Made by a program: the position numbers and the translations under genes. 64,000 nt of DNA from Mesorhizobium sp. (GTDB taxonomy: Bacteria > Pseudomonadota > Alphaproteobacteria > Rhizobiales > Rhizobiaceae), in contig NZ_JAFKIC010000114.1 of the NCBI RefSeq assembly GCF_017306585.1, positions 1 through 64,000 on the forward strand, in the 5' to 3' direction. The notes under the pieces were generated by a model, which did no database searches, was not told where the DNA came from, and was given only the letters and a program-made list of their open reading frames with translations. Shown one piece after another: positions 1 to 8,952 of this stretch (position 1 is its first letter; each line of letters begins with the position of its first letter).

Positions 1-513
1 CAGCACGGCCAGCGCCGCAAGGGCAAGCTTTCCGACTTCGGCCTGCAGCTGCGCGCCAAGCAGAAGCTGAAGGGTCACTATGGCGACGTTTCGGAAAAGC
101 AGTTCCGCAAGGTCTATGAAGAGGCGAACCGCCGCAAGGGCGACACCTCGGAGAACCTGATCGGCCTGCTGGAGTCGCGTCTGGATGCGGTCGTCTACCG
201 CGCCAAGTTCGTGCCGACCATTTTCGCCGCCCGCCAGTTCGTCAACCACGGCCACGTCAACGTCAACGGCAAGCGCGTCAACATCGGCTCGTACCGTTGC
301 AAGCCGGGCGATGTCGTCGAAGTGCGCGAAAAGTCGAAGCAGCTCGTGATCGTGCTGGAATCGGTTGCGCTCGCCGAGCGTGACGTGCCGGACTACATCG
401 AAGCCGACCACAACAAGATGGTCGCGACCTTCTCGCGCATCCCCGGCCTGTCGGACGTTCCGTTCGCCGTGCAGATGGAGCCGAACCTGGTCGTCGAATT
501 CTATTCGCGCTAA
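1..513 (+). CDS. rpsD: 30S ribosomal protein S4, 5'-truncated by the window edge
   Basis: Small-subunit ribosomal protein that binds 16S rRNA early in 30S assembly. The open frame runs from base 1 without a start codon; 170 residues are visible of a family that is usually about 205 long, so only the N-terminal tail is missing. The C-terminal half contains the S4 RNA-binding domain ([20 protein letters not shown] region, roughly visible residues 79-98) and ends FYSR, typical of alphaproteobacterial S4. A strong hairpin terminator follows directly, so it is probably transcribed as a separate unit. Identification is very secure. Confidence 0.97.
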   Translation, partial: QHGQRRKGKLSDFGLQLRAKQKLKGHYGDVSEKQFRKVYEEANRRKGDTSENLIGLLESRLDAVVYRAKFVPTIFAARQFVNHGHVNVNGKRVNIGSYRCKPGDVVEVREKSKQLVIVLESVALAERDVPDYIEADHNKMVATFSRIPGLSDVPFAVQMEPNLVVEFYSR

Positions 514-537
514 GCGAAAGCTTTCACGGTATCTTGG

Positions 538-568
538 AAAGGCCGCCCTCGGGGCGGCCTTTTTGTTT
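538..568 (+). terminator. Rho-independent terminator of rpsD
   Basis: An 11-bp perfect stem (538-548 with 552-562, AAAGGCCGCCC/GGGCGGCCTTT) with a TCG loop is followed by a T-rich tract. It sits 25 bases after the rpsD stop and upstream of ttcA. Confidence 0.9.
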
Positions 569-647
569 GGCGCATCCGCTTTGCCGTTTCGATTTCCCGG
601 CCGATGCGCTAATCCGGGCGGAAATCACATTCTGGGGCCGCCGCGCC

Positions 648-1535
648 ATGAACATGCTGCCAGACATCGAGACGCTTGAGCCGGCCGGCGAGGGCGGCTG
701 CCACCCGCTCTTCGCCGAGGTGCCGTCCTCGGTCGAGTTCAACAAACTGCGCAAGCGCCTGCTGCGGCTCACGCGCCAGGCGATCGAGGATTTCGCGATG
801 GTGGAGCCGGGCCAGCGCTGGCTGGTCGCATTGTCGGGCGGCAAGGATTCCTACGGACTGCTGGCCCTGTTGCTCGACCTCAAATGGCGCGGGCTGCTGC
901 CGGTTGACCTGCTGGCCTGCAATCTGGATCAGGGCCAGCCGAATTTCCCCAAGCACATCCTGCCCGACTATCTCAACGCCAACGGCATTGCGCACCGTAT
1001 CGAATACCAGGACACCTATTCGGTGGTCACCGACAAGCTGCCGCAGGGGAGCACCTATTGTTCTCTCTGCTCGCGGCTGCGGCGTGGCCATCTCTATCGC
1101 ATCGCGCGCGAGGAGGGGTGCTCCGCGCTGGTTCTCGGTCACCACCGCGAGGACATTCTCGAAACCTTCTTCATGAACCTGTTTCATGGCGGCCGGCTCG
1201 CGGCCATGCCGCCCAAGCTTCTCAACGACGAGGGCGACGTTATGGTGCTTCGCCCGCTGAGCTATTGCGCCGAGGCCGATCTGGAAAAATTCGCCGCCGC
1301 GATGCGGTTCCCGATCATCCCTTGCGACCTCTGCGGCAGCCAGGAAGGACTTCAGCGCAACGCCATGAAGGCCATGCTCGAAGACATCGAAAAGCGCATG
1401 CCCGGCCGCAAGGACACGATGATCCGCGCGCTGTCCAATACCAGGCCATCGCATCTGCTCGACCGAAAACTGTTCGATTTCGCCGCCCTCAACCACAACC
1501 TCATGACAGGACAAGACGCTTCCGATGACATTTGA
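648..1535 (+). CDS. ttcA: tRNA 2-thiocytidine(32) synthetase TtcA
   Basis: Iron-sulfur tRNA thiolase of the PP-loop ATPase superfamily; it adenylates and sulfurates C32 of some tRNAs in the cytoplasm. At 295 aa it shows the ATP PP-loop SGGKDS at residues 63-68 and the two CxxC pairs that bind the [4Fe-4S] cluster, CSLC at 138-141 and CDLC at 226-229. The ATG at 648 is chosen because the frame upstream of it runs back through the rpsD terminator. Its end overlaps the next gene by 11 bases, so the two are probably co-translated. Confidence 0.95.
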   Translation: MNMLPDIETLEPAGEGGCHPLFAEVPSSVEFNKLRKRLLRLTRQAIEDFAMVEPGQRWLVALSGGKDSYGLLALLLDLKWRGLLPVDLLACNLDQGQPNFPKHILPDYLNANGIAHRIEYQDTYSVVTDKLPQGSTYCSLCSRLRRGHLYRIAREEGCSALVLGHHREDILETFFMNLFHGGRLAAMPPKLLNDEGDVMVLRPLSYCAEADLEKFAAAMRFPIIPCDLCGSQEGLQRNAMKAMLEDIEKRMPGRKDTMIRALSNTRPSHLLDRKLFDFAALNHNLMTGQDASDDI

Positions 1536-2352
1536 CGATACCGCGATCGACTGGCTGGCCGGCTTACTGGCCGAAGCGGCTGACGCCGAGATCATGCCGC
1601 GTTTTCGCCGGCTGGGCGATGGCGACATCAGGCAGAAGACCTCCGCCGCCGACCTGGTGACGGAGGCGGATGTCAATGCCGAACGCTTGATCACCGCCAG
1701 GCTGCGCCAGCGCTACCCCTCGGCCATGGTTGTCGGCGAGGAAGCCTGTTCCGACAATCCGGCGCTGCTCGATGGCCTGGGTGATGCTGATCTCGCTTTC
1801 GTCATCGACCCCGTCGACGGCACCTTCAATTTCGCCTCCGGCGTGCCCTTGTTCGGCGTCATGCTTGGCGTCGTGGTCCGGGGCGAGACGGTTGCCGGCA
1901 TCATCCATGATCCGGTCGGCAAGGATTGGCTTATCGGCGCCAGGGGCGCCGGCAGCCACATCCGCCACGCGCATGGCGCCATCGAGAAGGTGAGGGTTGC
2001 CGCGCCGGCGCCGATATCGCAGATGACCGGCGCCGTCTCCTGGCAATACATGGCAGAGCCCGACCGCACGCGCCTTGCCTGCAACCAGACCAAGACGCTG
2101 TCGCAGTTCAACTACCGTTGCGCTGCGCATGAATACAGGCTGCTGGCGAGCGGGCATGGCCATTTCGTCGTCTACAACAAGCTGATGCCATGGGATCATC
2201 TCGCCGGCGCGCTGATCCATGCCGAGGCCGGTGGCCATGCGGCGCGCTTCGACGGCAGCGCCTACTTGCCGGCGCATGTCGGTGGTGGCCTGCTCGTGGC
2301 GCCCGACAAGGAAAGCTGGCAGGAACTGCGCCGTGAGCTGTGGGCGGCTTGA
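1525..2352 (+). CDS. Inositol monophosphatase family phosphatase (HisN/SuhB-like)
   Basis: Mg2+-dependent phosphomonoesterase of the IMPase fold, 275 aa. Visible motifs: GEEAC (residues 71-75), the metal-binding DPVDGT at 95-100, and a variant of the second motif, WDHLAG, at 223-228. The substrate cannot be read from sequence: inositol phosphate, histidinol phosphate or 3'-phosphoadenosine phosphate are all possible. It starts inside ttcA. The stop codon lies in the loop of a GGGCGGC/GCCGCCC hairpin (2342-2359) that separates it from the convergent MFS gene. Confidence 0.88.
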   Translation: MTFDDTAIDWLAGLLAEAADAEIMPRFRRLGDGDIRQKTSAADLVTEADVNAERLITARLRQRYPSAMVVGEEACSDNPALLDGLGDADLAFVIDPVDGTFNFASGVPLFGVMLGVVVRGETVAGIIHDPVGKDWLIGARGAGSHIRHAHGAIEKVRVAAPAPISQMTGAVSWQYMAEPDRTRLACNQTKTLSQFNYRCAAHEYRLLASGHGHFVVYNKLMPWDHLAGALIHAEAGGHAARFDGSAYLPAHVGGGLLVAPDKESWQELRRELWAA

Positions 2353-2384
2353 GCCGCCCGCCCGACTTCAAGGCTGGCCCGCGC

Positions 2385-3671
2385 TCAATGCAGGTCGGTG
2401 ACATGCCCTGAAACGGGTGGATTGTGCGGCTGGAACATCCGGCCGCGCTCGGCAATGAGGATCATCAGCAGCGCCGCGACGGAGACGCTGCAGAAGCCCG
2501 CGGCAAGCGGTGTCACCGTGCCGTTGAAGGCCTGGCCGATGAGCGCGCCGATGATGGCGCCCAGAAACGTCTGCATGAAGCCCAGGATGGATGCGGCCGT
2601 GCCGGCGAGTTCGCCGAGAGGCTCCATGGCCAGCGCATTGAAATTCGCGCCCAGTCCGCCGAACGGCAGCATCGCGCCAGCGAAGAAGGCAATGAACAGC
2701 CAGAGCGGCATCTTCATTTCGAGCGAGACGACCAGCCAGGCAAGGCTGATGCAAAGGAACACGAGCAGCGCGCCTTGCGACAGCCGGCGCATGCCGATCC
2801 GTCCGACCAGCCGCGAGTTGAGGTAGTTCGAGAACGCGAGCACGCCGGCAACGCCGGCGAAGATGACCGGGAACAGCTCGCCGACATGGAAGATGTCGAC
2901 ATAGATCTGCTGTGCCGAGCTGATGAAGCCGAACATCGCCGCGAAGATGAACGTGCTGGCAAAAGCGTAGCAAAGCGTGAGGCGGTTGGTGAGCACGATG
3001 CGGAAACCGTCGACGACCGAGCTTACCGTCAGCGGCCGGCGATATTCCGGATGCAGGGTCTCCGGCAGGCGCAGCAGCGACCAGGCCGAAATGACAAGCG
3101 CGCCGACCGCCATGGCCACGAAAATCCAGTGCCAGCTGGCAAACAGCATGATGAGCTGGCCGATACCGGGCGCCACCACCGGGATCGCCATGAACACCAT
3201 GAAGATCAGCGACATCACCTCGGCCATGCGCCGGCCTTCGAATGTATCGCGAACGATCGAGACGGCGATGACGCGGGTCGCGGCGGCGCCGAAACCCTGC
3301 ACGAGCCGGCATGTGAGCAGGATCGCGAAACTCGGCGCGATGGCCGCGGCGCCCGCGGCGGCGACATAGACGATCAGGCCGAAGACCAGCGGGGCGCGAC
3401 GCCCGTACCGGTCCGAGATAGGTCCGAAGAAAAGCTGCCCGCCGCCGAAGCCGAGCATATAGGCTGTTATGACATACTGGCGGTGGTTCTCGCTCTCGAC
3501 GCCGAGCGAGGCGCCGATCTGCTGCAATGCCGGCAACATGATGTCGATGGCCAGCGAATTCAGCGCCATCAGCGCCGCGCAAAGCGCGATGAACTCCCAG
3601 CGAGGAATGGGCAGTTTGCTTGCCGGGGGCAAAGTGCCTGCCTGTTGCGGCGCTGTCGATTGCTGATCCAC
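2385..3671 (-). CDS. MFS multidrug exporter, Bcr/CflA type
   Basis: A 428-aa inner-membrane transporter of the major facilitator superfamily with about 12 hydrophobic segments. The Bcr/CflA character is clear from the N-terminal LNSLAIDIMLPALQQIG helix (about residues 38-54) and the loop FFGPISDRYGRRAPL (about 92-106), the MFS motif A. It probably exports drugs or small metabolites by proton antiport. The start is GTG at 3671, just past the grxD terminator, so it is a separate transcript from grxD. Confidence 0.9.
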   Translation of the reverse strand: MDQQSTAPQQAGTLPPASKLPIPRWEFIALCAALMALNSLAIDIMLPALQQIGASLGVESENHRQYVITAYMLGFGGGQLFFGPISDRYGRRAPLVFGLIVYVAAAGAAAIAPSFAILLTCRLVQGFGAAATRVIAVSIVRDTFEGRRMAEVMSLIFMVFMAIPVVAPGIGQLIMLFASWHWIFVAMAVGALVISAWSLLRLPETLHPEYRRPLTVSSVVDGFRIVLTNRLTLCYAFASTFIFAAMFGFISSAQQIYVDIFHVGELFPVIFAGVAGVLAFSNYLNSRLVGRIGMRRLSQGALLVFLCISLAWLVVSLEMKMPLWLFIAFFAGAMLPFGGLGANFNALAMEPLGELAGTAASILGFMQTFLGAIIGALIGQAFNGTVTPLAAGFCSVSVAALLMILIAERGRMFQPHNPPVSGHVTDLH

Positions 3672-3685
3672 GGCAAGTCCGATCT

Positions 3686-3719
3686 CTCAAACGAAAATGC
3701 GCCGGCGGGCCGGCGCATT
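3686..3719 (-). terminator. Terminator downstream of grxD
   Basis: Perfect 10-bp inverted repeat (3696-3705 and 3710-3719, AATGCGCCGG with CCGGCGCATT). Read on the minus strand it is followed by ATTTTCGTTT, so it should end the grxD transcript just before the MFS start. A second small hairpin GTCCCG-gatt-CGGGAC lies at 3731-3746. Confidence 0.75.
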
Positions 3720-3817
3720 GGCTCGTCTCGGTCCCGGATTCGGGACATAAAATTGCCGAGGTGGGGCAGCCCCGGATTGCTCAGGACATATCGATCAGGA
3801 CATGCCCAAACCTGAAA

Positions 3818-4153
3818 TCAGGCCGCGCCTTTGACGCTGACGCCCTTCTCGACCAGGAAATCCTGCAATTCGCCGGCCTGGAACATTTCGCGCACGATGT
3901 CGCAACCGCCGACGAATTCGCCCTTGACGTAGAGCTGCGGAATGGTCGGCCAGTTGGAATAGTCCTTGATGCCCTGGCGCAGTTCGGCGGAATCGAGCAC
4001 GTTCACGCCTTTGTAGTCGGCGCCGATATAGTCGAGGATCTGGACGACCTGACCCGAGAAGCCGCACTGCGGGAAACCGGGCGTGCCCTTCATGAAAAGG
4101 ACGACGTCGTTGCTCTTCACTTCATTGTCGATGTAGTCGTTGATGCCGCTCAT
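3818..4153 (-). CDS. grxD: Monothiol CGFS glutaredoxin (Grx4/GrxD)
   Basis: Monothiol glutaredoxin that binds a shared [2Fe-2S] cluster with glutathione and takes part in iron-sulfur trafficking; its established partner is BolA. 111 aa, with CGFS at residues 30-33, preceded by MKGTPGFPQ, and the glutathione-binding [19 protein letters not shown] region. The ATG at 4153 is preceded by an AAAGGA ribosome site; the open frame continues upstream but without family similarity. bolA lies on the same strand 5.6 kb upstream, separated by the siderophore importer and two methyltransferase genes. Confidence 0.95.
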   Translation of the reverse strand: MSGINDYIDNEVKSNDVVLFMKGTPGFPQCGFSGQVVQILDYIGADYKGVNVLDSAELRQGIKDYSNWPTIPQLYVKGEFVGGCDIVREMFQAGELQDFLVEKGVSVKGAA

Positions 4154-4320
4154 GGACGATCCTTTCACGCCTGTGGGAGTCAGGCTCGAAGCATGTCCCT
4201 CAGATAAACCCATAGGTTGCCCGAAACAAGACATTAGCCGCGCCATGGCCGAAATGGCGCAAAGAATGGCCTGATTTGGGCCAAGGCAAAGCCATCACGC
4301 AACAAGTCATCACGCAAACA

Positions 4321-4335
4321 TGATTGTTAATATCA
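4321..4335 (+). promoter_or_regulatory. Iron-responsive operator (RirA IRO box)
   Basis: TGATTGTTAATATCA fits the rhizobial IRO consensus TGA-N9-TCA exactly, and lies inside a longer perfect 8-bp inverted repeat AAACATGA/TCATGTTT (4316-4340). It is 51 bases upstream of the binding-protein start. IRO boxes are known RirA sites; repression under iron-replete conditions is inferred. Confidence 0.75.
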
Positions 4336-4386
4336 TGTTTTGGCATTACTGCATGTCCGCAACCAACCAAAGTAGGGATGTGCGTG

Positions 4387-5352
4387 ATGCGGAATGTTTC
4401 TCGATGCGTTTTTGGCCTCGGATTGGCCGCCTGCCTGTTGGCCGGTGTGGCGCTGGCCGAAGACGCAAAAACCCAGTCCGTCGTTGACGATCGCGGCGTC
4501 ACGGTCGAGCTTCCAGCCCATCCCGCGCGGATTGCATCGATTTCCTATTTCGCCACGGATGTCGCGTTGGCGCTTGGCGTCAAGCCGGTCGCGACGACAT
4601 ACATGGTCGCGGGACGTTACCCCGACTTTCTGCTCGGCCTGACGAAGGACATCGAGCAGATAGGCCAGCGTGCGAAACCCAATCTCGAACTGCTGTCGCA
4701 GGCCAAGCCCGATCTCATCATCGCCATGAAGCGCTACACCATCGGCAATGCCGAGCAGCTGCAGAAAATCGCTCCCTACGTCGCCTATAACATGGAGCTT
4801 TTGAGCGAGAGCTACAGCGAGGTGGCCGAGCTTTCGAAGATCATGGGAAAGGCGGAGCGCGGCCAAGAGCTCAACGCCGAGTTCAAGAAACATCTGGCGG
4901 AGTTCGCCGGGCGGGCGCCGAAGGATGAGCATCCGCGCTTCCAGATCATGTGGGGCGGCGACACGCCTTTCTCGTTCCATACCGAGAACACGGCGGCTTC
5001 CATTGTAGCCGCGCTCGGCGGCGACAACATCGCCGGCCCGATGACGCCGGGTGGCCATTTCGGCATCGAACTCAGCCTGGAAACCATGCTGGAGAAGGAC
5101 CCGCAGGTGATCTTCGTCATGGATAGCGGCCCTGACCGTCCGCACGAGAACAACCCGATCTGGAGCCAGCTCTCGGCAGTCAAGAACGGGCGCGTGCACT
5201 ATGTCGGCGACGAGTGGGCCGAAACCAACGGGCCGATCGGCCGCGAGATCGTGCTGCGTGAAGCGGCGCACTATCTTTATCCCGACACGTTTCCGGAAGT
5301 CGACGTGAAGGCCGAGGCCGCAAAGCTCATCCCCGCCGACATGCGCCAATGA
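4387..5352 (+). CDS. Iron-siderophore ABC transporter, periplasmic binding protein
   Basis: FecB/FepB-type periplasmic protein that captures a ferric chelate and delivers it to the permease pair encoded next. 321 aa with a clear Sec signal peptide: RNVSR, a hydrophobic core, then cleavage after GVALA (about residue 24). The mature part opens with the family's VVDDRGVTVELPAHPARI and contains PDLIIAMKRY in the first lobe. The ATG at 4387 follows GTAGGG at suitable spacing; upstream codons overlap the iron operator and would spoil the signal peptide. Stop and next start overlap as ATGA. No TonB-dependent receptor is in the window. Confidence 0.9.
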   Translation: MRNVSRCVFGLGLAACLLAGVALAEDAKTQSVVDDRGVTVELPAHPARIASISYFATDVALALGVKPVATTYMVAGRYPDFLLGLTKDIEQIGQRAKPNLELLSQAKPDLIIAMKRYTIGNAEQLQKIAPYVAYNMELLSESYSEVAELSKIMGKAERGQELNAEFKKHLAEFAGRAPKDEHPRFQIMWGGDTPFSFHTENTAASIVAALGGDNIAGPMTPGGHFGIELSLETMLEKDPQVIFVMDSGPDRPHENNPIWSQLSAVKNGRVHYVGDEWAETNGPIGREIVLREAAHYLYPDTFPEVDVKAEAAKLIPADMRQ

Positions 5353-6380
5353 CGTCAGGCCGGACAGCGCGGCCGCCGGCACATCACCTCCGAGCCTTGA
5401 CGGTGACGGCGGCGATAACAGTCATTTCCCTTCTGGTTATCGCAGGCGGGTTGACGATCGGCACAAGGCCGCTTGCACCGCAGGCGGTGATGTCGGCTCT
5501 GTTTACGCCCGATGGCAAGATCGATTCGATCCTGGTCTGGACGCTCCGGCTGCCCCGCAGCCTCGCGGCCTTTGTCGGCGGCGCCGGCCTCGCTGTCTCC
5601 GGCTATCTCATGCAGACACTCACCCGCAACCCGCTTGCGGGGCCGGAACTCACCGGCGTCAGCGCAGGTGCCGTGGCGCCGATCGTCTTCTGCTTTGTGT
5701 TTCTGCCCTGGCTGTCGTCCGCGCTCTATCCGTTCATCGGCATGGCCGGTGGGTTGGCCGGCGCATCCGCCACTTTCTGGATCGCGCGGGGAGGGAGGGG
5801 AAGGCCGCTGCATCTGGCGCTGGGCGGCATCAGCGTTTCCCTGTTCCTTGGCGCGATCACGACATATGTGCTGCTCCTCAGCGGCCCCCAGGTGCCATCC
5901 TTGCTGTTCTGGCTGTCGGGGGGCTTTCAGGGCCGCTCGTGGCCGCAACTCGCCTATATGGCGCCATGGGTGATTGTCGGTGTCGCGGGCGCGCTGGCCT
6001 GCCATCGCGTGCTCGATCTGCTTGCGCTGAGCGAACAGGCGGCGGCGGGCATGGGCCTGCGGCTGGCGTTCTGGAAATCCGCCGTGCTGTTTCTTTCCGT
6101 GCTTCCGGTTGCGGGCGTCGCTCCCGTGGCGGGCCCGGTGGCTTTCGTCGGTCTGGCGACGCCACATATCGTGCGCTTGCTGCGGCCCGGTTCGCCGGCG
6201 TGGTCGATCGCGCTGACGGTCGCGCTTGGCGGCTTGATGACGGCAAGCGCCGATATTATCGCGCGCAGTGTTGCCGCGCCCAAGGAGATTCCCGTCGGCA
6301 TCATCACGGCGCTGATCGGTGGGCCGGTGTTTATCTACCTCGTCCAGCGCCGCGATGGCGCGCGAGCGGGTGGGCTATGA
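5349..6380 (+). CDS. FecCD-family iron-siderophore permease 1
   Basis: Inner-membrane subunit of the siderophore importer, 343 aa, about ten hydrophobic helices. The FecCD hallmarks are visible: LRLPRSLAAFVGGAGLAVSG near residues 62-81, QTLTRNPLAGPELTGVSAGA just after, and PVAGPVAFVGLATPHIVRLL near 258-277, the region that contacts the ATPase. The start overlaps the upstream stop by four bases and its own stop overlaps the next start, so the subunits are translationally coupled. Confidence 0.93.
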   Translation: MTSGRTARPPAHHLRALTVTAAITVISLLVIAGGLTIGTRPLAPQAVMSALFTPDGKIDSILVWTLRLPRSLAAFVGGAGLAVSGYLMQTLTRNPLAGPELTGVSAGAVAPIVFCFVFLPWLSSALYPFIGMAGGLAGASATFWIARGGRGRPLHLALGGISVSLFLGAITTYVLLLSGPQVPSLLFWLSGGFQGRSWPQLAYMAPWVIVGVAGALACHRVLDLLALSEQAAAGMGLRLAFWKSAVLFLSVLPVAGVAPVAGPVAFVGLATPHIVRLLRPGSPAWSIALTVALGGLMTASADIIARSVAAPKEIPVGIITALIGGPVFIYLVQRRDGARAGGL

Positions 6381-7414
6381 CGGCGGCAACCCAGGCCTCG
6401 CAGCGCGCAGCTTCAGGCTGGCTGGTGCTGGCCTTCGCCGGCATGGCCGTACTGTCCCTGGCCCTCGCCACCTTCCTCGGTGTCGTCGACCTGCCGCCAT
6501 CCGACGTCATCGCCGCGCTTGCCGGGCACGGGTCGAGCGAGGCGCGCTCCATCATCCTCGACATCCGCCTGCCGCGGGTCGTCACCGGTATCCTGGCGGG
6601 CATCCATTTTGCCGTGGCGGGCCTTTTGCTTCAAACGATCACGCGAAATCCGCTGGCCGATCCATCGCTGATGGGGATCTCGCAAGGTGCGATGCTGGCC
6701 GTCAGCGGCTTTCTGGTCTTCACGGTGTATGTTCACGATCCCGGCTCCAACACGCTGCAGGCGCTGCCGCTCGGCTGGCTGCCGGTGATCGGCACCATCG
6801 GCGGCATGCTTGCCGGTGGCTTCATCTATGCGATCGCCTTTCGCCGCGACCTCGGCCCGCTGCGCATCACGCTCTGCGGGATCGCGGTGGGTGCCGTTCT
6901 GCATGCCATAGGCATCGGGATGATCGCCGGCTGGGGATCGGCGCGTATCGAGGTTCTCCTCGAATGGTTCTCGGGCAGCCTCTATGCGCGCAACTGGCAA
7001 CATGTGGTCTTTCTGCTGCCGTTCACCGTGGCCGGCCTGGCTATCCTGCCGCTGGTCAGGCGACCGCTGGCGCTGCTTCGGTTCGAGGCGACCGTTGCCC
7101 GTTCCTTCGGGCTTTCCTACCGCCGGCAATTCTCATTGGCGCTGCTGATCGCGTGCGTGCTCGCCGCCAGCGCCGTCGGTGTCGTTGGCCCCGTCGTGTT
7201 CGTCGGGCTCATCGTTCCGCATCTGGCGCGCTTCATTGCCGGCCGGCGCTTCGACCTAGTCCTGCCGCTGACGATCGCCTTGGGGGCGATATCCGTAACG
7301 CTGGGCGATCTGGTGGGCCGGCTCCTGGGCCAAGCCGAGGAAATCCCCATTGGCGTCATCACGGCTGTCTGCGGCGTGCCCGTGCTCGTTGCGCTGCTGC
7401 GCAGAACCGCGTGA
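6377..7414 (+). CDS. FecCD-family iron-siderophore permease 2
   Basis: Second permease subunit, 345 aa, paralogous to its upstream neighbour and predicted to form a heterodimer with it. Visible motifs are DIRLPRVVTGILAGIHFAVAG (about residues 58-78), TITRNPLADPSLMGISQGA (about 85-103) and VVGPVVFVGLIVPHLARFI near 270. The ATG at 6377 overlaps the preceding stop (ATGA). Alanine-rich N-terminus of about 15 residues precedes the first helix. Confidence 0.93.
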   Translation: MTAATQASQRAASGWLVLAFAGMAVLSLALATFLGVVDLPPSDVIAALAGHGSSEARSIILDIRLPRVVTGILAGIHFAVAGLLLQTITRNPLADPSLMGISQGAMLAVSGFLVFTVYVHDPGSNTLQALPLGWLPVIGTIGGMLAGGFIYAIAFRRDLGPLRITLCGIAVGAVLHAIGIGMIAGWGSARIEVLLEWFSGSLYARNWQHVVFLLPFTVAGLAILPLVRRPLALLRFEATVARSFGLSYRRQFSLALLIACVLAASAVGVVGPVVFVGLIVPHLARFIAGRRFDLVLPLTIALGAISVTLGDLVGRLLGQAEEIPIGVITAVCGVPVLVALLRRTA

Positions 7415-7422
7415 GGTATCCA

Positions 7423-8217
7423 ATGCTTTCCTGTTCCGGGCTGTCTGTCTCGTATGGTCGTCGTAAAGCATTGAGTGATTTCAGCCTCTCGCTGGCTCCC
7501 GGCGAGATAAGGGCGCTGATCGGACCAAACGGGTCCGGCAAGAGCACGGCTCTCCAGGCGCTGGCCGGTTTGATAAGACCCGCGGCGGGAAGTGCTGCGA
7601 TCGGCGACCGGGCGGTTGCCTCGATGTCACGCCGCGAGATCGCGCGCCATCTGGCATTCCTGCCGCAACAGCCCGTCGCGCCCGACGAGATGACCGTCGA
7701 GCAACTGGTGCGCCAGGGCCGCTTCAGCCATGTCGGCCTGTTCAGGAGCTATGGCCCACGCGACGATGAGGCCATTCGCTGGGCCTTGGAAAGCACCGGG
7801 CTGGCCGACTTCGCGGACAGGGGATTGCGCGAGCTTTCCGGCGGCGAACGCCAGCGGGCGTGGATATCGGCGGCACTTGCCCAGGAGGCGCGGATCTTGC
7901 TGCTCGACGAGCCGACCTCGTTCCTCGACATAGGCTACCAGATCGAGGTGCTCGATCTGGTCTACCGCCTGAGCCGGGAGCGCGGCGTCGGCATCGTCAT
8001 GGCGATCCACGATCTCAACCAGGCCATGTCGATCTGTGACCGCATTTCCCTGTTGGAGAAAGGCAGGCTTGTGTTCGACGGACAGGCGCAGGCGCTGGCC
8101 GAAAGCGGGCTGATCGAGAAGGTGTTTCGCGTCGAGGGGCGCTTTGTCCAGCTCTCGCCGGAGTCGGCGCCTCATTTCGACGTTCACCTGTCGCGCTGGC
8201 GCGCCGTCACGGCTTGA
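7423..8217 (+). CDS. Iron-siderophore ABC transporter, ATP-binding protein
   Basis: FepC-type ATPase that energises the two permeases. 264 aa with Walker A GPNGSGKST (residues 34-42), ABC signature LSGGERQR (138-145), Walker B LLLDEPTS (159-166) and the switch histidine in AIHDLNQA. It starts nine bases after the second permease. Its last 11 bases overlap, tail to tail, the end of a methyltransferase gene on the other strand, which leaves no room for a terminator between them. Confidence 0.94.
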   Translation: MLSCSGLSVSYGRRKALSDFSLSLAPGEIRALIGPNGSGKSTALQALAGLIRPAAGSAAIGDRAVASMSRREIARHLAFLPQQPVAPDEMTVEQLVRQGRFSHVGLFRSYGPRDDEAIRWALESTGLADFADRGLRELSGGERQRAWISAALAQEARILLLDEPTSFLDIGYQIEVLDLVYRLSRERGVGIVMAIHDLNQAMSICDRISLLEKGRLVFDGQAQALAESGLIEKVFRVEGRFVQLSPESAPHFDVHLSRWRAVTA

Positions 8218-8884
8218 CCAGCCGGTACACGATCTTGGTGCGGGTATAGTAGTCGAGCGCGTCGGCGAAATTGGGCATCCAGCCGTCGGGCACATAGGGG
8301 ATGAAGCCGTCGAATCCGAGCCTGCGGGCCGAGACCGTGAAACCGGCAGCCGCGAAGACCTGTGCGTAATCGTTGATGGAACGGTCCTGGACGACCGTGT
8401 TCGTGCGTTCGGCGACCAGCTTGCGCCAGCTTGGCCAGAGCGGATTGTCGGTGTGGCAGCCGGTGATGGCATAGTAGGTGCCTCCCGGTTTCAGCGCCCG
8501 CCAGATATCGCCGGCATGCTCCTCGATATCGGCTACCAGATAGATCACCTCATGGCTGAAGGCGAGGTCGAACTCCTCGTTCCAGCCGGGCAATCGCGAA
8601 CCCGCCTGATACTGGATCGGCAGATTGCCTTTCAGCGCATTCGCCCTGGCGATCGACTGCTCGGCGATATCGATGCCGAGCGCTTTGCGAAAGGGCCGCA
8701 TCGCATGGAGGTGGCGCAGGAAGCCACCCTGGTTGCAGCCGAAATCGAGAATGGCTTTTCCCGAGAGGTCGCGTTCGGGCACCAGTTCGATCAGGTGCCG
8801 CCAGATCGGCGCATGGCCGTCGGCCATCGCGTCTTCGGCGTCCGGATCGATATACCATGTCGATATTGTCGGAGCGCCATTCAT
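8207..8884 (-). CDS. Class I SAM-dependent methyltransferase
   Basis: 225 aa with a Rossmann methyltransferase core: motif I ILDFGCNQGG at residues 45-54, acidic motif II in LGIDIAEQSI, and the post-motif DLAFSHEVIYLV. The C-terminal half (WPSWRKL, DDSIN-type loop) resembles small-molecule methyltransferases rather than RNA or protein enzymes. Start ATG at 8884 has AAGGA upstream. Substrate unknown. It ends against the siderophore ATPase gene and is followed upstream by a second methyltransferase on the same strand. Confidence 0.8.
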   Translation of the reverse strand: MNGAPTISTWYIDPDAEDAMADGHAPIWRHLIELVPERDLSGKAILDFGCNQGGFLRHLHAMRPFRKALGIDIAEQSIARANALKGNLPIQYQAGSRLPGWNEEFDLAFSHEVIYLVADIEEHAGDIWRALKPGGTYYAITGCHTDNPLWPSWRKLVAERTNTVVQDRSINDYAQVFAAAGFTVSARRLGFDGFIPYVPDGWMPNFADALDYYTRTKIVYRLVKP

Positions 8885-8952
8885 GCGGGCTTGATCCTTA
8901 CTCGCGTGCTCAAGTTTTTAGTTGTGGATGTCAGGAGCGCAACTATCCCGTT

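Noticed and set aside
2424..3815. Long plus-strand open frame opposite the MFS exporter
   Set aside because: Rich in Arg/Ala/His as expected for antisense of a GC-rich gene; no ribosome site; the MFS reading has clear motifs.
4324..4386. Upstream TTG or ATG as start of the iron-binding protein
   Set aside because: These codons overlap the TGA-N9-TCA box and would put extra residues ahead of a clear signal peptide; ATG at 4387 fits better.
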